From Burkholderia sp. BCC1644 (GTDB taxonomy: Bacteria; Pseudomonadota; Gammaproteobacteria; Burkholderiales; Burkholderiaceae): a stretch of 64,000 bases of DNA. The position numbers and the translations under genes were made by a program. Shown one piece after another: positions 18,715 to 27,647 of the stretch (positions are counted from its first letter, which is position 1; each line of letters begins with the position of its first letter). The stretch spans positions 124,001 through 188,000 of the forward strand of contig NZ_CADFEI010000016.1 of assembly GCF_902833225.1 (NCBI RefSeq), read 5' to 3'. Below the pieces are notes generated by a model that was not told the origin of the DNA, did not search any database, and worked only from the letters and a program-made list of their open reading frames with translations.

Positions 18715-19746
18715 TCAGTGCGTGTTGATCTGCTGGATACCCGCGAGCAGCCAGCCCTGGCTGCCCGACTTCGACAGGTTCCACACCTCGTCGAACGGCG
18801 CGGCCGACGCGCTCGCCGATTCGCGGATCAGGCCGTGGAAACGCACGCTCGCCGATTGCTCGATGCCGCGATCCTCGATGGCAACCAGTTCCGCGTCGAG
18901 CTGCACGACGTCGGTCTGGTTCGCCTCGTTGCCGCGCGAATCGAGGTCGATCTTGATCTCGGCGAACATTTCGGGCGTCGTGAACTCGCGGATGTCGGCC
19001 AGGTTGCCCTGGTCCCACGCCGCCTGCAGGCGCACGAAGTAGACCTTCGCGCTGCGCAGGAACGCTTCGGAATCGAAGCCGGCCGGCACCTGGTGCGGTG
19101 CCGCCGCAGCCGCTGCCGCGCCGGCGGCCGCTGCACCGCCGCCGAACACGCCCTGCGCTTCGTTCGCATAGCTGCTGCCGCTGCCCGCGTAGTTGCTGCC
19201 GGCATTGCCTTGCTGGAACGACGGGCTTTGCGAGTAGCCGCCCGACGACGACGCCGAGCCGCCGACCGAGTACGCCGGCTCTTGCGGGCGACGGCGGTTC
19301 ATGAACTTGCGGATCAGCCAGATACCGACCATCGCGAGCAGTGCGATCACGATGACGTTCGCCATCATGCTCGCGAACGCGCCGCCGAGGCCGAAGTGCG
19401 ACAGCAGCGCCGCGATGCCGAGACCGGCCGCGAGACCGGCGATCGGCCCGAGCCAGCGCGAGCGGTTGGGCTGCGCGGCCGGCGTGGGCGTGGCCGGATT
19501 CGCACGCTGCGCCTGCGACGGCGCGGCCTGCTGCATCGGCTGCTGCGCGGGCGGCGTGGCCTGGCGCTGCGTGACGGTGGAATTCTGCCGGCCGATGCTG
19601 CGTCCGCCGCCCATGCGCTTGGCTTCAGCGTCGAGCGATGCGAACGTGCCGGCCGTGAGCAGGCCGACCATCAGCAGCGTGCCGACCCGTCGAGCCCACG
19701 GCTTCGACGGCTTGCTACGGTTGAACAACGAACGCGTTTCGGACAT
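18715..19746 (-). CDS. TIM44-like domain membrane protein
   Basis: A 343-residue protein with a TIM44/Tim44-like (lipid-binding import motor relative) domain at the C-terminus. An N-terminal hydrophobic segment (VGTLLMVGLLTAGTFASLDA) acts as signal or anchor. A low-complexity Q/P/A region follows, then two further hydrophobic stretches (GPIAGLAAGLGIAALLSHFG and MANVIVIALLAMVGIWLIRK) and a glycine/serine/alanine linker. The folded domain begins near FDSEAFLRSAKVYFVRLQAA and ends DEVWNLSKSGSQGWLLAG. Its role in bacteria is unknown. It sits between ubiE and ubiJ-ubiB, with a 41-bp gap after ubiE. Confidence 0.85.
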   Translation of the reverse strand: MSETRSLFNRSKPSKPWARRVGTLLMVGLLTAGTFASLDAEAKRMGGGRSIGRQNSTVTQRQATPPAQQPMQQAAPSQAQRANPATPTPAAQPNRSRWLGPIAGLAAGLGIAALLSHFGLGGAFASMMANVIVIALLAMVGIWLIRKFMNRRRPQEPAYSVGGSASSSGGYSQSPSFQQGNAGSNYAGSGSSYANEAQGVFGGGAAAAGAAAAAAAPHQVPAGFDSEAFLRSAKVYFVRLQAAWDQGNLADIREFTTPEMFAEIKIDLDSRGNEANQTDVVQLDAELVAIEDRGIEQSASVRFHGLIRESASASAAPFDEVWNLSKSGSQGWLLAGIQQINTH

Positions 19747-19787
19747 CAGCTTCTCCAGATGTAAGACAAATGTATGGAAAGAGCCCC

Positions 19788-20519
19788 TTAGTACTTGGCT
19801 CCCATGTGTAAAGCTACCACGCCACCTGACAAATTGTAATATTTGACGGCGTCGAGGCCCGCTTGTTCCATCATCGTCTTCAGCGTGTCCTGATCGGGGT
19901 GCATCCGGATAGATTCAGCAAGATACCGGTAACTTTCGGCATCTTTCGCGAACTTGTCGCCAAGCCACGGTAATACTTTGAAAGAATACAGATCGTACGC
20001 TTTTTTCAGCGGATCCCAGACTTTCGAGAATTCCAGCACCATCACGCGGCCGCCGGGCTTCGTCACGCGGCGCATCTCGGCCAGCGCGGCGTCCTTGTGC
20101 GTCATGTTGCGCAGCCCGAACGCGACCGTGACCACGTCGAAGTAGTTGTCCGGAAAGGGAATTTTCTCTGCGTCGCACAGCAGCGACGGCGTCACGATCC
20201 CCTTGTCGAGCAGCCGGTCGCGGCCGACGCGCAGCATCGATTCGTTGATGTCCGTGTGCCAGACCTCGCCCGTCGGCCCGGCCGCCTTCTTGAACGACTT
20301 CGTCAGGTCGCCGGTGCCGGCCGCGATATCGAGCACCTTGAAACCGGGGCGCACGTTCGCCTGCGCGATCGTGAACGCCTTCCACGCGCGGTGCATGCCC
20401 GCCGACATCAGGTCGTTCATCAGATCGTAGTTGCTCGCGACCGAATGGAACACCCCCGCCACTTTCTTCGCTTTTTCGTTTTCCTCGACGCTTTCGAAGC
20501 CGAAGTGGGTTTTGCTCAT
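19788..20519 (-). CDS. ubiE: demethylmenaquinone/2-methoxy-6-polyprenylbenzoquinol methyltransferase UbiE
   Basis: SAM-dependent C-methyltransferase of 243 residues in ubiquinone (and menaquinone) synthesis. Family blocks present are KVAGVFHSVASNYDLMNDLM, the SAM motif VLDIAAGTGDLTKSF, DINESML, FGLRNMTHKDAALAEMRRV and VLEFSKVWDPLKKAYDLYSF. It heads a leftward group that continues through the TIM44-like gene to ubiJ and ubiB, so three ubiquinone genes are clustered. A GC hairpin without U-tract lies just upstream of its start. Confidence 0.97.
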   Translation of the reverse strand: MSKTHFGFESVEENEKAKKVAGVFHSVASNYDLMNDLMSAGMHRAWKAFTIAQANVRPGFKVLDIAAGTGDLTKSFKKAAGPTGEVWHTDINESMLRVGRDRLLDKGIVTPSLLCDAEKIPFPDNYFDVVTVAFGLRNMTHKDAALAEMRRVTKPGGRVMVLEFSKVWDPLKKAYDLYSFKVLPWLGDKFAKDAESYRYLAESIRMHPDQDTLKTMMEQAGLDAVKYYNLSGGVVALHMGAKY

Positions 20520-20544
20520 CGCGTTGATCCTCAGTAAATGGCAA

Positions 20545-20567
20545 GACGGCGCCGAGCGGGCGCCGTC
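20545..20567 (-). terminator. GC hairpin between the DUF971 gene and ubiE
   Basis: A perfect 9-bp stem (GACGGCGCC at 20545-20553 with 20559-20567, 5-base loop) lies four bases past the DUF971 stop. The following minus-strand bases are TTGCC, not a U-run, so termination would be weak and some readthrough into ubiE is likely. Confidence 0.45.
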
Positions 20568-20571
20568 GATT

Positions 20572-20985
20572 TCAGTGGCAGTGGCCGTGCGACGCGGAGG
20601 CCGCCTGCATCGGGGCGTCGCGCTCGACGCCCGCTGCCTTCAATTTGTCGAAATAGTCGCGCCACAGCGCGTCCTGCTGCGTCGCCAGTTCGTACAGCAG
20701 GTCCCACGAGTAGATGCCGGTCGAATGGCCGTCGGAGAACGTCGGCTGGAGCGCGTAGTTGCCGACGCCCTCGAGCGCCGTGATCGTCACCTCGCGCTTG
20801 CCGGTCTGCAGCGTCTCCTGGCCGGGCCCGTGTCCGCGCACCTCGGCCGACGGCGAATAGACGCGCATCAACTCGAACGGAATCCGGTAGCTGTCGCCGT
20901 TCGGGTACTGCAATTCGAGCACGCGCGACACCGCGTGCACGACGACGCCGGACGGAATCGGCGTCGTGGAAGTCAAACCGCTCAT
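20572..20985 (-). CDS. DUF971 (gamma-butyrobetaine hydroxylase N-terminal-like) protein
   Basis: A 137-residue cytoplasmic protein made of one DUF971/GBBH-like N-terminal domain, seen in RVLELQYPNGDSYRIPFELMR and ALQPTFSDGHSTGIYSWDLL. The same domain binds zinc in eukaryotic gamma-butyrobetaine hydroxylase and occurs in bacterial iron-sulfur cluster loading proteins. The free-standing form has no proven function. The C-terminus ends in a His/Cys cluster (SHGHCH), which may bind metal. Its start overlaps the stop of the HIT gene by four bases (ATGA), so the two are coupled. Confidence 0.85.
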   Translation of the reverse strand: MSGLTSTTPIPSGVVVHAVSRVLELQYPNGDSYRIPFELMRVYSPSAEVRGHGPGQETLQTGKREVTITALEGVGNYALQPTFSDGHSTGIYSWDLLYELATQQDALWRDYFDKLKAAGVERDAPMQAASASHGHCH

Positions 20986-21425
20986 GGCTGCCTCGAATCG
21001 GTCATGCGTTGAATTTCCTCGCGCACCGCATTGTGCAGCAGCGAGGCCTGCGCGGCGCGCGTGCGCAACAGCGCCTCGGACACGCTGCGCTGGCGCGGCG
21101 CCCAGACGGGCTGCGGGAAGTGGGCGTCGTTGGAAAAGCGCGGGATCACGTGCCAGTGCACGTGCGGCACCATGTTGCCGAGGCTCGCGAGATTCACCTT
21201 GTTCGGCTGCATCACGCGGCGCACGGCCCGCTCGACCGCGTAGACCACGCGCATCAGGTGGGCCCGCTCGGATTCGCCGAGATCGGAGAACTCGGCCACG
21301 TGCGCACCCCAGATCACCCGGCAGAAGCCCGGATACTCGTGCTCGCCCGTCGCGAGAACGACGCGCACCGCATCGTCCTGCCAGAGCAGATCGCCGCCGT
21401 CTTCACGGCAAAACACGCATTCCAT
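20982..21425 (-). CDS. HIT-family protein (histidine triad hydrolase)
   Basis: A 147-residue HIT protein with the nucleotide-binding triad HVHWHVIPRF, where the central histidine acts as nucleophile on phosphoramidates or dinucleoside polyphosphates. It starts MECVFC, a CxxC pair of possible metal-binding character, and has LVNLASLGN-like sequence (KVNLASLGNMVPHVHWH). The ATG at 21425 is preferred over 21437 because a GGGAG site lies five bases before it. It is co-transcribed with the DUF971 gene, with which it shares a stop/start overlap. The substrate is unknown. Confidence 0.87.
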   Translation of the reverse strand: MECVFCREDGGDLLWQDDAVRVVLATGEHEYPGFCRVIWGAHVAEFSDLGESERAHLMRVVYAVERAVRRVMQPNKVNLASLGNMVPHVHWHVIPRFSNDAHFPQPVWAPRQRSVSEALLRTRAAQASLLHNAVREEIQRMTDSRQP

Positions 21426-21510
21426 CGTCGCTCCCATGTGGACAGGCGCCGGCATTGCTGCGCCGGCGCCCGCTCATTCCTGGCCCGGTCGGGCGGTCGT
21501 CATGCCCGCA

Positions 21511-24500
21511 TTAGACCAGCACGCGCTCGATCCCGCCATTGTTGGCACGTGCGACATAATCGGCCATCCAGTTCTCGCCGAGCACCTGGCGCGCAATTTC
21601 GACCACGATGTAGTCGGCTTCGAGGTTCGCATCCTCGCTGTAGCGCGACAGGCCCTGCAGGCACGACGGGCAGCTCGTCAGGATCTTCACGTCCGGGCCG
21701 TTCGCGGCCGCGGCGGCCGGCGCCGGCGCATCGCCGGCCACGACGGGAATCGCGCGCAGCTTCGCGGCGCCCTTGCGGATCTCCTCTTCCTTGCGGAAGC
21801 GGACCTGCGTCGACACGTCCGGGCGCGTGACCGCGAGCGTGCCCGATTCGCCGCAGCAGCGATCGTTCTTCTCGATCTTGTAGCCGTCCTTCTCCGCACC
21901 CATCAGCTCGTTGACGAGCTTCACCGGGTCGATCGTCTTGATCGGCGTGTGGCACGGGTCGTGATACATGTAGCGCGTACCCGACACGCCGTCGAGCTTC
22001 ATCCCCTTCTCGAGCAGGAACTCGTGGATGTCGATGATCCGGCAACCCGGGAAGATCTTGTCGAATTCGTAGCCCGCGAGCTGGTCGTAGCAGGTACCGC
22101 ACGACACGACGACCGTCTTGATGTCGAGGTAGTTCAGCGTGTTCGCCACGCGGTGGAACAGCACGCGGTTGTCGGTGACGATCTTCTCGGCCTTGTCGTA
22201 CTGGCCCGAGCCGCGCTGCGGATAACCGCAGCACAGGTAGCCCGGCGGCAACACGGTCTGCACGCCGGCTTCCCACAGCATCGCCTGCGTCGCGAGGCCG
22301 ACCTGCGAGAACAGGCGCTCGGAGCCGCAGCCCGGGAAGTAGAACACCGCTTCCGAATCGACTGTCGTCGACTTCGGGTTGCGGATGATCGGCACGATCT
22401 TGTTGTCCTCGATGTCGAGCAGCGCGCGCGCCGTCTTCTTCGGCAGGTTGCCCGGCATCTTCTTGTTGACGAAGTGGATCACCTGCTCGACGACGGGCGG
22501 CTTGCCGACCGTCGCGGGCGGGTGCTGCGTCTGCTTCGTCACGACCTTCTTCAGCATGTCGTTCGCGAAGCGCTGCACCTTGTAGCCGACGCCCATCATC
22601 ACGGTGCGCGCGGCGTTGATCGTCTGCGGATTGGTCGCGTTCAGGAAGAACATGCCGGCCGCATTGCCGGCATTGAACTTCTTCTTGCCCATCTTGCGCA
22701 ACAGGTTGCGCATGTTCATCGTGACGTCGCCGAAGTCGATCTTCACCGGGCACGGCGTCGCGCACTTGTGGCACACCGTGCAGTGGTCGGCCACGTCGTT
22801 GAACTCGTCCCAGTGCTTGATCGACACGCCGCGGCGCGTCTGCTCCTCGTACAGGAACGCCTCGACCAGCAGCGACGTCGCGAGGATCTTGTTGCGCGGG
22901 CTGTACAGCAGGTTCGCGCGCGGCACGTGGGTCGCGCACACCGGCTTGCACTTGCCGCAGCGCAGGCAATCCTTCACCGAATCGGCGATCGCGCCGATGT
23001 CGGACTGCTGCATGATCAGCGACTCGTAGCCCATCAGCCCGAAGCTGGGCGTATAGGCGTTGCGCAGATCGGCGCCGTCGAGCAGCTTGCCCTTGTTGAA
23101 ACGGCCGTTCGGGTCGACGCGCTGCTTGTACGCGCGGAATTCGGCGATCTCGTCGTCGGTCAGGAACTCGAGCTTCGTGATGCCGATCCCGTGCTCGCCG
23201 GAGATCACGCCGTCGAGCGAGCGCGCCAGCTTCATGATGCGTGCGACCGACGCGTGCGCGTCCTGCAGCATCTCGTAGTTGTCGGAGTTGACCGGGATGT
23301 TCGTGTGGACGTTGCCGTCGCCCGCGTGCATGTGCAGCGCGACGAACACGCGGCCGCGCAGCACGCGCTTGTGGATCGCCTGCGCTTCGTCGAGGATCTG
23401 CTTGAACGCGCCGCCGTTGAAGATCGCGCGCAGTTCCGCACGGATCTCCTGCTTCCACGAGATGCGAACCGTGCGGTCCTGCGTGATGTGGAACACGGTC
23501 GCGCCCGGCTGCTCGTCCGCGCGATCCGCGAACTTCTCGGCGAGCGCTTCATACCCGAGCTGCACGAGATAGTGCTGCGCCTCGCGCAGCGGCTGGTCGA
23601 GCCGGTCGCGCACGAATTCCCAGCGTGCGCGCACGCGCTTGAGCAGCTCCAGCGCCTGCTGCACACGATCTTCCAGCAGCTCGGCGCTCGGGATCTCGTT
23701 CGCGTCGTCGGTCTTGCCGAGCGGCAGGTTGCCGCCGCGGAAGAACGCCTCGAGCGCGTCGACGAGCTGCAGCTTGTTCTTCAGCGACAGCTCGATGTTG
23801 ATCCGCTCGATGCCGTCGGTGTACTCGCCCATCCGGTTCAGCGGGATCACGACGTCTTCGTTGATCTTGAACGCGTTCGTGTGCTTCGCGATCGCGGCCG
23901 TGCGGCTGCGGTCGAGCCAGAAGCGCTTGCGCGCCTCCGCGCTGATCGCGACGAAGCCTTCGCCGCTCTTGCCGTTCGCCATCCGGATCACTTCGGACGT
24001 CGCGTGCGCGACCGCGTCGGCGTCATCGCCGACGATGTCGCCGATCAGCACCATCTTCGGGAACGCATTGCGCTTGCTCTTGGTCGCGTAGCCGACCGCG
24101 CGCAGGTAGCGCTCGTCGAGGTGCTCGAGGCCCGCGAGGATCGCGCCGCCCTGCTTCGACGTTTCGAACAGGTAGTCCTTGATCTCGACGATGCTCGGGA
24201 TCGCCTCGCGCGCCTGGCCGAAGAATTCGAGGCAGACGGTGCGCGTGTGCGCGGGCATCTTGTGCAGCACCCAGCGCGCGGACGTGATGAGCCCGTCGCA
24301 GCCTTCCTTCTGCACGCCCGGCAGGCCGGCGAGGAATTTGTCGGTCACGTCCTTGCCGAGGCCTTCCTTGCGGAACCGGCGGCCTTCGATCTCGAGCATC
24401 TCGGTCTTCAGCAGCTTCTCGCCCGGCGCGTACGCACCGTCGAACCACTTCAGCTCGAAACGCGCGACCGCGATGTCGTGGATCTTGCCCTGGTTGTGCT

Positions 24501-25536
24501 CGTGGCGCGTGACTTCGAGCCAGTTGCCGTCCGGGTCGACCATCCGCCACCAGGCCAGGTTGTCGAGTGCAGTCCCCCACAGCACGGCCTTCTTGCCGCC
24601 CGCGTTCATCGCGACGTTGCCGCCGATGCACGATGCGTCGAGCGACGTCGGATCGACCGCGAATACGTAGCCGGCCGCTTCGGCCGCCTCGGTCACGCGG
24701 CGCGTGACGACGCCCGCGCCGGAGAAGATCGTCGGCACCTTGTGCGCGACGCCCGGCAGTTCGGTCAGCTCGACCGCGCCGAGCTGTTCGAGTTTTTCGG
24801 TGTTGATGACGGCGGAGAACGGCGTGAGCGGCACCGCGCCGCCCGTGTAGCCGGTACCGCCGCCACGCGGGATCACGGTCAGGCCGAGTTCGAAGCACGC
24901 CTTGATCAGCGCCGCGATCTCGGCTTCGGTGTCGGGCGTCAGCACGACGAACGGGTATTCGACGCGCCAGTCGGTCGCATCGGTCACGTGCGACACGCGC
25001 GACAGCCCGTCGAAGCGGATGTTGTCCTTCTCCGTGCAGCGGCCGAGCGCCTTGGTCGCGCGGCGGCGCAGGTCGGCCATCTTCTCGAATTCGTCGGCGA
25101 ACTCGTTGACCGCGCGCTGCGCGGCGGTCTCGAGCATCTCGACGCGCGATGCGCGCTCGCGGCCCGCGTCGTCGCGATGCTCGGTGAGATCCGCGCTGCG
25201 GCGCTTGCCGATCTCGGTCAGGCGGTGGTTCAGCGCCTCGATCAGCAGCGCGCGGCGCTTCGGGTTGTCGAGCAGGTCGTCCTGCAGGTACGGGTTGCGG
25301 CGCACGACCCAGATGTCGCCGAGCACTTCATACAGCATCCGTGCCGAGCGGCCCGTGCGGCGCTCGGCGCGCAGTTCGTCGAGCACCGACCACGCCTCCT
25401 CGCCGAGCAGGCGGATCACGATCTCGCGATCCGAGAAGGACGTGTAGTTATAGGGAATCTCGCGCAAGCGGGGCGCGGGGTCAGCGGCGACGGCGGCGGC
25501 CGCGCCATGCGGATCGAAAACTTGTGGTGCGTTCAT
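21511..25536 (-). CDS. giant FAD-linked oxidase / iron-sulfur oxidoreductase with DUF3683
   Basis: A 1341-residue multidomain protein. In order: an N-terminal DUF3683 region (about 20-190); a FAD-binding domain with IPRGGGTGYTGGAVPLTP and VDPTSLDASCIGGNVAMNAG; a FAD-linked oxidase C-terminal domain with VALHMHAGDGNVHTNIPVN and SGEHGIGITKLEFL; two ferredoxin-type clusters CLRCGKCKPVC and CTVCHKCATPCPV; and a GlpC/HdrB-like half with CGYPQRGSGQY and NDRCCGESGTLAV. It thus fuses a D-lactate/glycolate-dehydrogenase-like flavoprotein to its Fe-S partner. The 2-hydroxyacid substrate is not identifiable. The gene stands alone with a 575-bp upstream gap. Confidence 0.9.
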   Translation of the reverse strand: MNAPQVFDPHGAAAAVAADPAPRLREIPYNYTSFSDREIVIRLLGEEAWSVLDELRAERRTGRSARMLYEVLGDIWVVRRNPYLQDDLLDNPKRRALLIEALNHRLTEIGKRRSADLTEHRDDAGRERASRVEMLETAAQRAVNEFADEFEKMADLRRRATKALGRCTEKDNIRFDGLSRVSHVTDATDWRVEYPFVVLTPDTEAEIAALIKACFELGLTVIPRGGGTGYTGGAVPLTPFSAVINTEKLEQLGAVELTELPGVAHKVPTIFSGAGVVTRRVTEAAEAAGYVFAVDPTSLDASCIGGNVAMNAGGKKAVLWGTALDNLAWWRMVDPDGNWLEVTRHEHNQGKIHDIAVARFELKWFDGAYAPGEKLLKTEMLEIEGRRFRKEGLGKDVTDKFLAGLPGVQKEGCDGLITSARWVLHKMPAHTRTVCLEFFGQAREAIPSIVEIKDYLFETSKQGGAILAGLEHLDERYLRAVGYATKSKRNAFPKMVLIGDIVGDDADAVAHATSEVIRMANGKSGEGFVAISAEARKRFWLDRSRTAAIAKHTNAFKINEDVVIPLNRMGEYTDGIERINIELSLKNKLQLVDALEAFFRGGNLPLGKTDDANEIPSAELLEDRVQQALELLKRVRARWEFVRDRLDQPLREAQHYLVQLGYEALAEKFADRADEQPGATVFHITQDRTVRISWKQEIRAELRAIFNGGAFKQILDEAQAIHKRVLRGRVFVALHMHAGDGNVHTNIPVNSDNYEMLQDAHASVARIMKLARSLDGVISGEHGIGITKLEFLTDDEIAEFRAYKQRVDPNGRFNKGKLLDGADLRNAYTPSFGLMGYESLIMQQSDIGAIADSVKDCLRCGKCKPVCATHVPRANLLYSPRNKILATSLLVEAFLYEEQTRRGVSIKHWDEFNDVADHCTVCHKCATPCPVKIDFGDVTMNMRNLLRKMGKKKFNAGNAAGMFFLNATNPQTINAARTVMMGVGYKVQRFANDMLKKVVTKQTQHPPATVGKPPVVEQVIHFVNKKMPGNLPKKTARALLDIEDNKIVPIIRNPKSTTVDSEAVFYFPGCGSERLFSQVGLATQAMLWEAGVQTVLPPGYLCCGYPQRGSGQYDKAEKIVTDNRVLFHRVANTLNYLDIKTVVVSCGTCYDQLAGYEFDKIFPGCRIIDIHEFLLEKGMKLDGVSGTRYMYHDPCHTPIKTIDPVKLVNELMGAEKDGYKIEKNDRCCGESGTLAVTRPDVSTQVRFRKEEEIRKGAAKLRAIPVVAGDAPAPAAAAANGPDVKILTSCPSCLQGLSRYSEDANLEADYIVVEIARQVLGENWMADYVARANNGGIERVLV

Positions 25537-26111
25537 GTTCGGACGACTCGGAGGGCCGATACACCGTGCACGGGCGTCGGCAAGCGCGTGGGCGCAATCT
25601 TGGGGAAATCTGTTCTGTTACCAGGCGCGCGGCTGTCCTTCATGGGGCCGGAGCGGGCGACTTGCCCCTCCTGGCCGGCGACAGGGCCTGGCGGCACTCG
25701 GAACGATCAGCACGATCGCGCGCGGCGCGCATGCCGTTCGGCCGCGGGGCTGGCTGCGCGCGGCGTCGGCTTCAACGGTGCGATCCGAGGGTGCCTCTGC
25801 ATCTTCCGATCCTTGATTCAAAACGGAATTCTAACCCATGATCGGGCCATCCGTGACACGCCGGACAGGTCGTGGGGCTATCGCCTCCAGCCGCGCCGAG
25901 CGGGGTTCGGCGCGATTTCGTGCGATCATTCGCCGCCCGTCCGGTCGGTAACCGTACGGTTAAGCCGGTCAAAAAAGGACGTTCCGCGTCGCGCACGCCC
26001 CCTGCGCGCGCCGCCGCGACCGCTCGTCCGGCATGCCGCTTGCATGCGGGCGGACCCTTGGCGCTATCATTGATCCTTTACCGTCTGCTTCCGCACTGCA
26101 CGCGAGCGCCC
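25537..26111. other. 575-bp divergent intergenic region upstream of ilvA
   Basis: This stretch separates the divergent giant oxidase gene and ilvA. I see no convincing gene in it: the short open frames in both strands have no family-like sequence and no ribosome-binding site. It must contain both promoters, but no strong -35/-10 pair stands out. One feature, a 14-bp perfect palindrome, is listed separately. No transfer-RNA or classical threonine/isoleucine leader peptide was recognised. Confidence 0.6.
25949..25962. promoter_or_regulatory. 14-bp perfect palindrome upstream of ilvA
   Basis: TAACCGTACGGTTA is fully self-complementary and lies 150 bases before the ilvA start in otherwise non-coding DNA. 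Its symmetry and location suggest a dimeric regulator's operator. The regulator is unknown. Confidence 0.45.
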
Positions 26112-27635
26112 ATGGCACCCCACGATTACCTGAAAAAAATCCTCACCGCGCGCGTCTACGACGTCGCGATCGAGACGGAACTCGAACCCGCCCGCAACCT
26201 GTCGGCCCGGCTGCACAATGCCGTCTACCTGAAGCGCGAGGACAACCAGCCGGTGTTCTCGTTCAAGCTGCGCGGCGCGTACAACAAGATGGCGCACATT
26301 CCGGCCGACGCGCTCGCGCGCGGCGTGATTACGGCATCGGCCGGCAATCACGCGCAAGGGGTCGCGTTCTCGGCAGCCCGGATGGGCGTGAAGGCCGTGA
26401 TCGTCGTGCCGGTCACGACGCCGCAAGTGAAGGTCGATGCGGTGCGCGCGCACGGCGGCCCGAGCGTCGAGGTGATCCAGGCGGGCGAATCGTACAGCGA
26501 CGCGTATGCGCACGCAGTCAAGGTGCAGCAGGAGCGCGACCTCACGTTCGTCCACCCGTTCGACGATCCGTACGTGATCGCCGGCCAGGGCACGATCGCG
26601 ATGGAGATCCTGCGCCAGCACCAGGGCCCGATCCACGCGATCTTCGTGCCGATCGGCGGCGGCGGGCTCGCGTCCGGCGTCGCCGCGTACGTGAAGGCCG
26701 TGCGCCCGGAGATCAAGGTCATTGGCGTGCAGGCCGAGGATTCGTGCGCGATGGCGCAGTCGCTGGACGCCGGCGAGCGCATCGAACTGAGCGAAGTCGG
26801 CCTGTTCGCGGACGGCACGGCGGTGAAGCTCGTCGGCGAGGAAACCTTCCGGTTGTGCCGCGAGTTCCTCGACGGCGTCGTGACGGTCAATACCGACGCG
26901 CTGTGCGCGGCGATCAAGGATGTATTCCAGGACACGCGCAGCGTGCTCGAACCGTCCGGCGCGCTGGCGGTCGCGGGCGCGAAGCTGTACGCGGAACGCG
27001 AAGGCATCGAGAACCAGACGCTCGTCGCGGTCACGTCGGGCGCGAACATGAACTTCGACCGGATGCGCTTCGTGGCCGAGCGCGCGGAAGTCGGCGAGGC
27101 GCGCGAAGCCGTGTTCGCGGTCACGATCCCCGAGGAACGAGGCAGCTTCAAGCGCTTCTGCTCGCTCGTCGGCGACCGCAACGTCACCGAGTTCAACTAC
27201 CGGATCGCCGATGCGCAGTCCGCGCACATCTTCGTCGGCGTGCAGATCAAGCGTCGCGGCGAATCGGCGGAGATCGCCGCGAACTTCGAGTCGCACGGTT
27301 TCAAGAGCGTCGACCTGACGCACGACGAGCTGTCGAAGGAACACATCCGCTACATGGTCGGCGGCCGCTCGCCGCTCGCGCTCGACGAGCGCCTGTTCCG
27401 CTTCGAGTTTCCGGAACGGCCGGGCGCGCTGATGAAGTTCCTGTCGTCGATGGCACCGGACTGGAACATCAGCCTGTTCCACTACCGTAACCAGGGCGCG
27501 GACTACAGCTCGATCCTCGTCGGGCTGCAGGTGCCGCAGGCCGATCGCGCCGAATTCGAACGCTTCCTCGCCGCACTCGGCTATCCGTATGTCGAAGAGA
27601 GCGCCAACCCGGCTTACCGCCTCTTCCTGTCGTAA
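26112..27635 (+). CDS. ilvA: threonine ammonia-lyase, biosynthetic (IlvA)
   Basis: PLP enzyme of 507 residues that deaminates threonine to 2-oxobutanoate, the committed step to isoleucine. The cofactor lysine is Lys52 in FSFKLRGAYNKM, the phosphate-binding loop is GGGGLASG and the substrate loop ASAGNHAQGVA is present. Two C-terminal ACT-like regulatory domains (about residues 330-507) identify the feedback-inhibited biosynthetic form. The ATG at 26112 (MAPHDYLKKI) matches the family. The open frame extends upstream through arginine-rich sequence that is not part of the protein. queF follows after 12 bp in the same direction. Confidence 0.95.
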   Translation: MAPHDYLKKILTARVYDVAIETELEPARNLSARLHNAVYLKREDNQPVFSFKLRGAYNKMAHIPADALARGVITASAGNHAQGVAFSAARMGVKAVIVVPVTTPQVKVDAVRAHGGPSVEVIQAGESYSDAYAHAVKVQQERDLTFVHPFDDPYVIAGQGTIAMEILRQHQGPIHAIFVPIGGGGLASGVAAYVKAVRPEIKVIGVQAEDSCAMAQSLDAGERIELSEVGLFADGTAVKLVGEETFRLCREFLDGVVTVNTDALCAAIKDVFQDTRSVLEPSGALAVAGAKLYAEREGIENQTLVAVTSGANMNFDRMRFVAERAEVGEAREAVFAVTIPEERGSFKRFCSLVGDRNVTEFNYRIADAQSAHIFVGVQIKRRGESAEIAANFESHGFKSVDLTHDELSKEHIRYMVGGRSPLALDERLFRFEFPERPGALMKFLSSMAPDWNISLFHYRNQGADYSSILVGLQVPQADRAEFERFLAALGYPYVEESANPAYRLFLS

Positions 27636-27647
27636 AGGCGTCACACG

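Noticed and set aside
25772..25996. Small leftward frame before ilvA
   Set aside because: Arginine/proline-rich chance frame with no start signal and no homology.
21436..26073. 1545-residue rightward frame opposite the giant oxidase
   Set aside because: Same reason: an antisense frame in GC-rich coding DNA with no recognisable domain.
27636..27647. preQ1 riboswitch before queF
   Set aside because: Only 12 bases separate ilvA and queF, too short for an aptamer.
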